Origin: DASCOT01 sp965197275
GTDB lineage: Bacteria > Acidobacteriota > UBA890 > WLXD01
DNA: 64,000 nucleotides
Assembly: GCA_965197275.1 (NCBI GenBank)
Contig: CBDAMQ010000034.1
Coordinates: 310,001 to 374,000, forward strand
Direction: 5' to 3'
The stretch's first letter is position 1. Each line of letters starts with the position of its first letter. The notes under the pieces were generated by a model, which made no database searches, was not told where the DNA came from, and saw nothing but the letters and a program-made list of their open reading frames with translations. Made by a program: the position numbers and the translations under genes. Below, one piece after another: positions 8,912-16,595 of this stretch.

Positions 8912-10333
8912 ATGCCGGCCGGGCAGGTAGAGCCTTTGTCGAACAAACAGACCATCCTGGTGGTCGACGACGAGCCGATCATGCAGGAGATCCTCTCGGA
9001 GTTCCTCACTGGAGAGGGCTACGAGGTCGACGTCGCGCAGTCCGGGGAGGAGGGACTCGAGCTGGCGCAGGCACGACCATACGACTGTGCCGTAGTCGAC
9101 CTGATGATGCCCGGCATCGACGGTATCCAGACTACCGAGTCGCTCAAACAGATCGATCGTACGCTGCCGGTGATCATGATCACGGCCTATGCTTCGGTCG
9201 AGTCGGCCGTCGAGGCGATGAAGCGCGGCGCGCACGAGTACATCACCAAGCCGTTCAAGAACGACGAGGTACTGCTGGTGGTGCAGAGCGCCATCAAATG
9301 GCGCGAGCTCGAACTGGAAGTGCAGAGCCTGCGGCGCGCACTGCGCGAGAAGTACCGCTTCGAGAACATCATCGGCAAGAACCGCAAGATGCAGGAGGTT
9401 TACGCTCTTATCTCGCAGGCGGCGCCATCGCGGTCGACGATCCTCATTCATGGCGACAGCGGTACCGGCAAGGAGCTCGTTGCCAAGGCGATTCACGCCA
9501 ACAGCACTCGGGCGGACAACGCCTTCGTTACCGTCAACTCGGGCGCGATGCCCAGTGAGCTACTCGAGAGCAACCTCTTCGGTCACGTCAAGGGGGCGTT
9601 CACTGGTGCCGTAGCCAGCAAGAAAGGCCTGTTCGAAGTTGCCGATGGCGGCACGCTGTTCTTCGATGAGATCGGCAACATCGCTCCTGATGTACAAGCG
9701 AAGCTGCTACGGGTAGTACAAGAAAAGGAGTTCATGCGCGTCGGCGGTCTCGACAATATCAAGACCGACGTTCGCATCATCTGCGCCACCAACGTCAACC
9801 TGCGTAACAAGGTGGCGATGGGTGAGTTCCGCGAGGATCTCTACTATCGACTCAACGTCATCTCGATCAAGATCCCGCCGCTGCGTGATCGATCCGACGA
9901 CATCCCGTTGCTGACTCAGTACTTCCTCGACAAGTACTCGGAAGAGAATGGTCGCGAGGGTATGCGTGTCGACGAGGAGGCCATCGAAGTGCTGCGAACA
10001 TTCGATTGGCCCGGCAACGTACGCGAGCTGGAGAACGCCATCGAGCGTGCCGTTGTGCTGGCGCCGCCGGACGGCGTGATTCTTGCCGAGCTGGTTCGCG
10101 AGTACATCGATCCGCGGCCGATGGACGCCGCTTCGCTGCCAAACCCGATGCTGGGTGCGGCGCCGCTCAAGGAGATGGTGGGCGAGTTCCAGAAGCGACT
10201 GATCCTACGGGCGCTGGAGCAGACCGACTGGGTGCAGAAGGACGCCGCTTCCCTACTCGACGTCAAACCGACGACTCTGAACGAGATGATCAAGCGCTAC
10301 GGGATTCGCGAAGTTGTCAAGGAGCGTGGCTAG
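8912..10333 (+). CDS. NtrC-family sigma54-dependent response regulator
   Basis: 473 residues in the order receiver, AAA+, Fis-type HTH. The receiver has the acidic pair in VVDDEP, phospho-acceptor Asp63 (AVVDLMMPG) and ITKPF lysine. The AAA+ domain has Walker A GDSGTGKE, the sigma54-contact loop GAFTGA (~residue 228) and Walker B GTLFFDEIG. The C-terminus (QKDAASLLDVKPTTLNEMIK) is a Fis-like helix-turn-helix. It opens open complexes at RpoN promoters, and one such promoter precedes its own operon at 5945. The partner kinase is immediately upstream. No target genes can be named from the window beyond this operon. Confidence 0.97.
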   Translation: MPAGQVEPLSNKQTILVVDDEPIMQEILSEFLTGEGYEVDVAQSGEEGLELAQARPYDCAVVDLMMPGIDGIQTTESLKQIDRTLPVIMITAYASVESAVEAMKRGAHEYITKPFKNDEVLLVVQSAIKWRELELEVQSLRRALREKYRFENIIGKNRKMQEVYALISQAAPSRSTILIHGDSGTGKELVAKAIHANSTRADNAFVTVNSGAMPSELLESNLFGHVKGAFTGAVASKKGLFEVADGGTLFFDEIGNIAPDVQAKLLRVVQEKEFMRVGGLDNIKTDVRIICATNVNLRNKVAMGEFREDLYYRLNVISIKIPPLRDRSDDIPLLTQYFLDKYSEENGREGMRVDEEAIEVLRTFDWPGNVRELENAIERAVVLAPPDGVILAELVREYIDPRPMDAASLPNPMLGAAPLKEMVGEFQKRLILRALEQTDWVQKDAASLLDVKPTTLNEMIKRYGIREVVKERG

Positions 10334-10337
10334 CATC

Positions 10338-11441
10338 GTGGACCGAACGTCGCTCGTCTGGACATCGCTGCTCCTGGCGGCAGTAGCGGGCGGAGCCTAC
10401 TCGCAGGAATCGACGGCGGGCTTCGAGCGCCGCGACGTGAGCGTGGCGACCCCGGCCTACAACCTTCAGCAGGGCGACTTCGACGGCGACGGTGATGTCG
10501 ATCTGGCGACCGCCGATCAGCAGGCGAACAGTGTCTCGATACTGCTGAACGATGGCCGCGGCAACTTCGCAGCCGGCTTGCCGATGGACGGGTTTCAGCG
10601 CCCCGAAGCGCTCGCCGCGGCGGATGTCGATGCCGACGGTGATCTGGATCTGGCGATTGTCAACGCCGGCGCCGACGAGGTCGTGCTGCTGATGAACGCC
10701 GGCGACGCCCGCTTCCGTGCCGGCGCGGCAACCACGGTTGGAACCAGCCCACACGCGGTCGTCGCCGTGGATATCGATGCCGACGGCGACATCGACTTGG
10801 CGGTCTCGGACTTCGGTTCGGCAACCGTCTCGTTGCTGGTCAACGATGGCATCGGCGGCTTCACGCTTTCCAGCACTGTGGCGGCGAGCCCGGGCACGGA
10901 GCGGGCTGTGGTCGCTGATCTGGATTCCGACGGTGATTTGGACCTCGCAGTCTCCAGCTTCAGCGCCGCCACGGTGAACGTGTTGCTGAACGACGGCGCC
11001 GGTGGCTTCTCGGCCGACGCGGCGCTGACCCTCGGAACCCGCCACCACATTGCGGCAGGTGGTGACCTCGACGGCGATGGCGACATCGACATGATCGTCA
11101 CCAGCTCGGGTACCGGCGAGGCGATGGTGCTGGAGAACCGCGCCGGCTCGCTGGAGCATGACGTTTCCGTGATCGTGCCCGAGACTCCGTGGGCCGCCGT
11201 GGCGCTCGACTATGACGGTGACGGCGATCTCGACATGGCGATTGCTGACTATTCCGGCCACCGGATCTCGATGCTCGACAACGACGGCAGCGGTGAGCTC
11301 GAGGTGGCGTTCTCCGTGCCCGTCGGCGAGCAACCCCACCAGGTCGTTGCAGCAGACTTCAACGGCGACGGCGTGCCGGACCTGGCGACCGCCAACGACG
11401 CCGAGGCCTCGATAACGATCTTGCTGAACCAGGGCTCCTGA
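10338..11441 (+). CDS. Secreted FG-GAP/VCBS beta-propeller protein
   Basis: About 367 residues starting at a GTG four bases after the regulator's stop; a TTG at 10314 and a GTG at 10326 are in-frame alternatives that overlap the regulator. A signal peptide (TSLLLAAVAGGAYSQ) is followed by seven similar ~48-residue repeats, each with a calcium-type DxDGDxDLA loop (DFDGDGDVDLATAD, DVDADGDLDLAIVN, and so on) and a VxxLLNDG strand. The repeats should fold as a seven-bladed propeller. Such proteins bind Ca2+ and surface ligands; no enzymatic residues are recognisable. Tight spacing suggests it belongs to the two-component operon. Confidence 0.9.
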   Translation: MDRTSLVWTSLLLAAVAGGAYSQESTAGFERRDVSVATPAYNLQQGDFDGDGDVDLATADQQANSVSILLNDGRGNFAAGLPMDGFQRPEALAAADVDADGDLDLAIVNAGADEVVLLMNAGDARFRAGAATTVGTSPHAVVAVDIDADGDIDLAVSDFGSATVSLLVNDGIGGFTLSSTVAASPGTERAVVADLDSDGDLDLAVSSFSAATVNVLLNDGAGGFSADAALTLGTRHHIAAGGDLDGDGDIDMIVTSSGTGEAMVLENRAGSLEHDVSVIVPETPWAAVALDYDGDGDLDMAIADYSGHRISMLDNDGSGELEVAFSVPVGEQPHQVVAADFNGDGVPDLATANDAEASITILLNQGS

Positions 11442-11445
11442 GCCC

Positions 11446-13077
11446 TTGCCCGCACCCGACAGCCGCCGCCGTCGCCGATCGCAACGGACGGCGATCGAAT
11501 CGCCGGTCACCGACGCACATGCGCTGGCCGGCGTCACGCGACGCGACTTTCTCAAGCGCGCCGCGGCGCTGTCGCTGTCGTCCGCCGCCGGCCTGTCGCT
11601 CGTCGCCTGCCGGCCGGGTAGTTCGGACACGGCAGTCGATCGCTCGGCGCCATCGGATCTCGCCCGTCTCGATGGTATGGGGATGTCGGAGCTCGTCCGC
11701 AACGGCCAGATCACACCGCTCGAGCTGGTCGAAGCGGCGATCCGGCGTACCGAGCAGCTCAACGCCCGTCTCGGTGCTGTGGTGCCGAGTGTGTTCGACG
11801 CACAATCGGCGCTCGCACGGGCCGAGCAAGCCCCCGGCCAGGGGCGGTTGGTCGGTGTGCCGGTGATGATCAAGAACCTCACCGACTATGAAGGTGCATG
11901 CATCGATTCGGGGTCGCGGCTATACGCCCGCGCGATCGAGCGCGGCACCCTGCCGCCAGAGGAAACCTCGCAGCTGATTACAGCCATGGAAGCTTCGGGC
12001 ATGATCGTTACCGGCGTCACAAACTCACCGGAGCTCGGGCTCATCGACACCACCGAACCGATCCTGCACGGACCAACGCACAACCCGTGGAATCTCGATT
12101 ACTCGCCCGGTGGCTCGAGCGGCGGCTCGGCCGCTGCGGTGGCTGCGGGCATCGTTCCCATCGCCCACGGCAACGACGGCGGCGGCTCGATCCGCCTGCC
12201 CGCGTCTCACTGCGGGATCTTCGGGCTCAAACCGAGCCGTGGTCGCGAGCGCGGCTCGGCGAGCGCCAACGCCGACCTGGCCATCTCGTCCGACCTTTGC
12301 CTGACTCGCTCGGTACGTGACACGGCCGCGTTCCTCAGCATCGTCGAGGACCCGGGCAAGGAAGGCTTGTCACCCGTCGGTTTCGTGGCCGGGCCTTCGT
12401 CGCGACGCCTCCGAGTTGCGCTGATGACCGAGTCGTTTCACGGCGTTGCGCCCCATCCGGAGGTGGAACAGGGCGTCAGGGACGCGGCGGTGCTGTGCGA
12501 GCAGCTCGGCCATGAAGTCGAGGAGGTCGCCCTTCCGGTTCCGGGTGAGGAGTTCATCGACGCGTTCATCGGGTTTTGGGCCACCTCGACGGTGCGGTTC
12601 GAGTCGCTCGTAGCCGACTGGCTGGGGCTCGAGGTCGCGGCTGCCGAGGTGCTGGAACCGTGGACTCTCGGCCTCATCGGAATGGCCCACGAGCGCGGTC
12701 GTGAGACCTCGATCCTGCGGGCGATGGATGTATTCACGCGCGCCAACCAGCAGATGCGCGCGCTGTTCGACGGCTACGACGTCATGCTGTCGCCGGTGTT
12801 CCGGGTTCCACCGTTTCTGCTCGGGTATCACGATCCAACGGGCGACTTCGATACGATCCTCGAGCGTGTGCTCGACGCTGTGGCCTACACGCCGTTGCAG
12901 AACGCTACTGGCATGCCGGGAATGTCGGTTCCGCTGCACTGGACGGCGGAGGAGCTGCCCGTCGGCGTGCAGTTCTCTGCCTGGCGTGGTGAGGAGCGAA
13001 CGCTGCTAGAGCTCGCCTACGAGCTCGAGGAGGCTCGGCCTTGGTCTCAGCGGACGCCGCCGATCTTTGCGCGCTGA
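11446..13077 (+). CDS. Amidase-signature hydrolase, Tat-exported lipoprotein
   Basis: 543 residues. The N-terminus has a twin-arginine motif (TRRDFLKRA, Arg32-33) and a lipobox ending at Cys55 (SLVAC), so it is probably a Tat-dependent lipoprotein. The amidase Ser-cisSer-Lys triad is complete: Lys143 (VMIKNL), Ser224 in GGSSGGSAAA and Ser248 in GGGSIRLPA, the last two 24 apart as in fatty-acid amide hydrolase. The closest described subgroup is 6-aminohexanoate-cyclic-dimer-hydrolase-like amidases, but the substrate cannot be read from sequence. The TTG start is assumed; a later start would damage the Tat motif only if placed beyond residue 31. Confidence 0.9.
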   Translation: MPAPDSRRRRRSQRTAIESPVTDAHALAGVTRRDFLKRAAALSLSSAAGLSLVACRPGSSDTAVDRSAPSDLARLDGMGMSELVRNGQITPLELVEAAIRRTEQLNARLGAVVPSVFDAQSALARAEQAPGQGRLVGVPVMIKNLTDYEGACIDSGSRLYARAIERGTLPPEETSQLITAMEASGMIVTGVTNSPELGLIDTTEPILHGPTHNPWNLDYSPGGSSGGSAAAVAAGIVPIAHGNDGGGSIRLPASHCGIFGLKPSRGRERGSASANADLAISSDLCLTRSVRDTAAFLSIVEDPGKEGLSPVGFVAGPSSRRLRVALMTESFHGVAPHPEVEQGVRDAAVLCEQLGHEVEEVALPVPGEEFIDAFIGFWATSTVRFESLVADWLGLEVAAAEVLEPWTLGLIGMAHERGRETSILRAMDVFTRANQQMRALFDGYDVMLSPVFRVPPFLLGYHDPTGDFDTILERVLDAVAYTPLQNATGMPGMSVPLHWTAEELPVGVQFSAWRGEERTLLELAYELEEARPWSQRTPPIFAR

Positions 13078-13230
13078 AGGTTATCGGGCCTCGAGACGCA
13101 CGGCTCGACACTGGTCACCGCAGGGTGCGAGTGGACCTTCGGCAGCGGGCGTAGCAATGTACCCGCTCGGATTCGCGATCAGCGGCCTGAACCGAAGATC
13201 CAACCAAATCTGCGAAGCACCGGAGTGATC

Positions 13231-13794
13231 ATGGCCAGCAGCCACCAAATCGTCGATCTGGTCGGGCACGATCGCGAGATGATCGGTCGACTGGGCCCGC
13301 TGGTGTTTGAAGCCCTCAAGCAGCACTCGCCGAACTGGCTACCGACAGTCAACGACGCCACCCTCGAGATCCTCGAATCGCTGACGCCTGGCCGTCTCAG
13401 TCGGGTGCTGATCGACGACGCCCGCGAACCCGTCGGCTGGATCGGCATCGTCCCTCACAGCGGCGGCCGCGTATGGGAGATCCATCCGATCGCGGTGGCA
13501 ACGGCGCACCAGGGCAAAGGCTACGGGCGAGTGCTCATCGAGGACGTCGAGCGACACGCGCGCCAGCAGGGTGTTTTGACGCTGTGGGCTGGCACCAGCG
13601 ACGAGATGGGGTCGACCAACCTGGCGGACGCTGATCTCTACGCTGATCCGTCGGCGGCGATCTCCGGCATCGAGAGCATCAAGCCGCACGCCTGGGAGTT
13701 CTGGGCCAGCGTCGGTTTCACCATCGTAGGTCTGATGCCGGATGCAGAAGGGCGGGGCAAGCCGAGTATCGTTCTGGCCAAACGGGTGGAGTAA
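13231..13794 (+). CDS. GNAT acetyltransferase, AAC(6')-like
   Basis: 187 residues from the ATG at 13231, which has GGAG five bases upstream; an in-frame GTG at 13225 overlaps that site. The acetyl-CoA loop is VATAHQGKGYGRVL (Q/R-x-x-G-x-G/A), preceded by the EIHPIAV strand. The layout and the WEFWASVGFTIVGLMPDA C-terminal segment resemble aminoglycoside 6'-N-acetyltransferases. An actual resistance role is not established, since many chromosomal relatives act on other amines. It ends four bases before the DoxX-like gene. Confidence 0.85.
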   Translation: MASSHQIVDLVGHDREMIGRLGPLVFEALKQHSPNWLPTVNDATLEILESLTPGRLSRVLIDDAREPVGWIGIVPHSGGRVWEIHPIAVATAHQGKGYGRVLIEDVERHARQQGVLTLWAGTSDEMGSTNLADADLYADPSAAISGIESIKPHAWEFWASVGFTIVGLMPDAEGRGKPSIVLAKRVE

Positions 13795-13798
13795 ACGA

Positions 13799-14212
13799 AT
13801 GTCAGATGGCGCTCGATGGTTCCTACGCATCGCTCTGGCGGCGGGGTTCCTGTCGGCGGTGGCGGATCGATTCGGTCTCTGGGGCCCGCCCGGGGCGCCC
13901 GGAGTAGCGTGGGGGAATTGGTCGGAGTTTCTCGACTATGTGGCGGCGCTGAACTGGTTCCTTCCGGCGTTCCTGGTGCCGATCGTTGGCTGGGTGGCGA
14001 CCTTGGGCGAGGTGGGCTTCGCCGTCGCGTTGCTGATGGGCTGGCGGCTGCGCTGGGTAGCGAACGCCAGCGGTTTGCTCCTGCTGCTGTTCGCTCTGGC
14101 GATGACGATCTCCGAGGGGATCAAGTCGCCGCTCGATTCGTCGGTATGCGCGGCTGCGGCAGGCGCCTTTCTCCTGGCAGCGGGCACCACCGAAGAGCGC
14201 CGGCTGTACTGA
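13799..14212 (+). CDS. DoxX-like membrane protein
   Basis: 137 residues, four predicted membrane segments (about 8-25, 48-68, 72-95, 103-130), with the DoxX-type features of an early aromatic/Asp motif (ADRFGLWGPPG) and a GEVGFAVALLMGW helix. DoxX relatives are small quinone-associated or redox membrane proteins; no specific role can be assigned here. The start chosen gives a membrane helix directly after a short basic N-terminus, and its closeness to the acetyltransferase suggests one transcript. Confidence 0.75.
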   Translation: MSDGARWFLRIALAAGFLSAVADRFGLWGPPGAPGVAWGNWSEFLDYVAALNWFLPAFLVPIVGWVATLGEVGFAVALLMGWRLRWVANASGLLLLLFALAMTISEGIKSPLDSSVCAAAAGAFLLAAGTTEERRLY

Positions 14213-14419
14213 GCTTCGGCATGAACGATTGCCGAGCGTCATACCGGATGGCGGCTGCAGCGGTGCGAGTCTCGAGATCGAGCCGTACGCGCCCGAGGTG
14301 TCGCGCTGGAGCGCTGGAGCAAGTCGCCCACGCCCGTCTACGAGGAGCAGGCGTGGGCAAGCATTCGACGAACAAGAGATCGGCAACCACGATGTGGCCC
14401 TCGGTCGTCGAGCGTAGCC

Positions 14420-14586
14420 GGCAGCCCTTCCCAGTCGAGCCGGTTCGCTCGCTCGACGCGATCCACCTCTCGAGCGCCCTCGAGGCGCGGCGTGCTCTTC
14501 CTGGGCTGCACGTGCTCAGCCTCGACGACCGCGTACGGCAGAACGCGTTGAAGCCCGGCTTCGAAGTGGTTCCTGCGGCCGCTTAG
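14420..14586 (+). pseudogene. Remnant of a PIN-domain (VapC-type) toxin
   Basis: Only the C-terminal ~50 residues of a PIN nuclease are recognisable: RSLDAIHLSSALEARR (the third conserved Asp helix, as in R(T/S)LDAxHLA) followed by LHVLSLDDRVRQNA and GFEVVPA. Upstream, 14213-14420, no frame gives the N-terminal Asp strand or the Glu, and fragments of plausible sequence fall in different frames. No antitoxin gene is adjacent. The rest of the gap up to 14736 contains nothing I can identify. Confidence 0.6.
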
Positions 14587-14736
14587 TGCGAGGTCGCTCA
14601 GCGTACGGTGGCGGCCTGACTCGATCTCGAGTCACGGACCTCGGAACAGCGCTCATCATCGCGGTACTCTCTGGAGCCGCGGGCTTCCCGGCAAGCGGGC
14701 CCCGTTGCCAGGTTTCATGACCATTGGAGCGGCCGT

Positions 14737-16569
14737 ATGAGCCTCGAATCGGTAGCACAGCACCAAGTCCCTCGGCGTTCGACGCGAATCCCGCGTGGGG
14801 CCGAACCGCTTCTTCGCGGCGCCTGCGTAGTGGCCTGCCTCGGCGTCGTCGCTTGCACCGGTGGCCCTGTGACCCCGGCGGCCGACGTTGCCGACATCGC
14901 GCTGGTCAACGGCAAGATCATTACCGTCGATGCGACGGACACCGTCGCCGAAGCCGTGGCGGTGAAGGACGGTCGCATTGTTGCCGTTGGCACGAGCGCT
15001 GAGATCGAGGCGTTGGTCGGTTCATCAACACAGCGGATCGACCTCGGCGGCCGGGCGGCAACGCCGGGGCTGCTCGACGCCCACGCTCACTTCGGCAATG
15101 GCGGCGCTACGCGCCTGTACGTGTTGGATCTCAGCTATCCGGACGTCACCTCGGTCGTCGACGTGGTCGCCAAAGTCGCAGAGCGCGTGGCGCTGGCGGC
15201 GCCGGGGGAATGGGTGCGTGGTCGCGGCTGGGACGAGGGCAAGTTCGAGGAGCTGCGCTACGTCACCGCCGCCGACCTCGACGCGGTGTCACCGGACAAC
15301 CCCGTCTGGCTGACGCATACGATGGGCCACTACGGGGCCGCCAACAGCCTGGCGCTCGAGCGCGCTGAAATCACAGCTGATACCTCCGACCCGCCGGGCG
15401 GCACGATCGATCGCGACGCTGACGGCAACGCCACCGGCGTTCTCAAGGAGCGCGCCCAGGGGCTGGTCAGCGGCTTGATTCCGCCGCTGAGCCCCGAGCA
15501 GGTGCGCGATGGCATGCGCGATCTGGCGAAGGCGTTCAACGCCGAGGGGATGACCGGCCTGAAGGACCCGGGCATCGGCCAGGAGACCTGGGACGCCTAC
15601 GCCGACGTGCTCGCCGACGGCGATCTGTCGGTCAGGGTTTTCGTGCTCTGGCGCAGCCGCGGCGACCTGAGCGAAGCAGAGGCGCTGGCGGAGCGCGTCG
15701 CGGCGTTCACCCGGCCGTACGAGTCGACCGGCGATGATCGTTTGATCTCCGGTGGTATCAAGCTGATGATCGACGGCAGCGGAGGAGCGCGGACGGCGTG
15801 GATGCACGACGACTGGAACCGCGACTTCAATCAGGTGGACACCGGCAACCGCGGCTACCCGGTGGAAGAGGCGCAGCTGGTGCGCGACAAGATCCGGCTG
15901 TTCCACGACGCCGGCCTGCACGTCAGCACCCACTCGATCGGCGATCGCGGCATCGACTGGGTGGTCGACAGCTACGCCATTGCGTTGGCGGACAATCCCC
16001 GTTCCGGAATGCGTCACGGCATCATCCACGCCAACGTGCCAACGGATCACGCGATCGACACGATGGCGCGCCTGGAGCGCGAGTTCGACGCCGCCTACCC
16101 GGAGCCCTCGCCACCCTTCATGTGGTGGATCGGTGATACCTACGCCGGGAACTTCGGCCCGAGCCGCGCGCTGCGGCTTAACCCGTTCGCGACCTTCGTC
16201 GACAATGGGATCACCTGGGCGAGCGCCTCCGACTTCAGCGTCACGCCGTTCGAGGCCCGCTATGGGTTGTGGGCGTCGGTGGCCCGCGAGACGCTGCTCG
16301 GGGTCTACGGCTCCAACCCATGGGGGATGGAGGAGTCGGTGGATATTCGTACTGCACTGCGCTCCTACACCATCTGGAGTGCCCGACAGATGTTTCTGGA
16401 GGATGAGATCGGCTCGATCGAGGTGGGGAAGTACGCCGATCTCGCGGTCTGGGACCGCGACCCTTATACGGCCCCCACAGCCGACATCAAGGAGATGGTT
16501 TGCGAGCTGACGCTCTTCGATGGTCGTGTCGTGTACGTCAGCCCGCAGACCGCGCTCGACATCCCGTAA
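14737..16569 (+). CDS. Amidohydrolase family protein (YtcJ-like), lipoprotein
   Basis: 610 residues. The N-terminus has a hydrophobic segment ending VVACTGG, a lipobox-like Cys, so it is probably anchored in the envelope. The amidohydrolase-3 pattern is clear: VNGKIITVD and VAVKDGRIVAVG at the start, PGLLDAHAHFG for the first metal-binding HxH, later histidines in HVSTHSIGD and RHGIIHANV, and the closing IEVGKYADLAVWDRDPYT. Relatives hydrolyse N-substituted amides or formamides; the substrate is unknown. It precedes an S9 peptidase by 26 bases, a pairing that suggests extracellular peptide or amide catabolism. Confidence 0.9.
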   Translation: MSLESVAQHQVPRRSTRIPRGAEPLLRGACVVACLGVVACTGGPVTPAADVADIALVNGKIITVDATDTVAEAVAVKDGRIVAVGTSAEIEALVGSSTQRIDLGGRAATPGLLDAHAHFGNGGATRLYVLDLSYPDVTSVVDVVAKVAERVALAAPGEWVRGRGWDEGKFEELRYVTAADLDAVSPDNPVWLTHTMGHYGAANSLALERAEITADTSDPPGGTIDRDADGNATGVLKERAQGLVSGLIPPLSPEQVRDGMRDLAKAFNAEGMTGLKDPGIGQETWDAYADVLADGDLSVRVFVLWRSRGDLSEAEALAERVAAFTRPYESTGDDRLISGGIKLMIDGSGGARTAWMHDDWNRDFNQVDTGNRGYPVEEAQLVRDKIRLFHDAGLHVSTHSIGDRGIDWVVDSYAIALADNPRSGMRHGIIHANVPTDHAIDTMARLEREFDAAYPEPSPPFMWWIGDTYAGNFGPSRALRLNPFATFVDNGITWASASDFSVTPFEARYGLWASVARETLLGVYGSNPWGMEESVDIRTALRSYTIWSARQMFLEDEIGSIEVGKYADLAVWDRDPYTAPTADIKEMVCELTLFDGRVVYVSPQTALDIP

Positions 16570-16595
16570 AACGTCACGTTCCCACGGAGTCAGCC

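Noticed and set aside
10317..11882. Long open frame of 521 codons on the minus strand
   Set aside because: It lies opposite the FG-GAP and amidase genes, whose proteins have clear motifs; its own translation is Val/Arg/Gly-rich with no family. It is a mirror frame produced by high GC.
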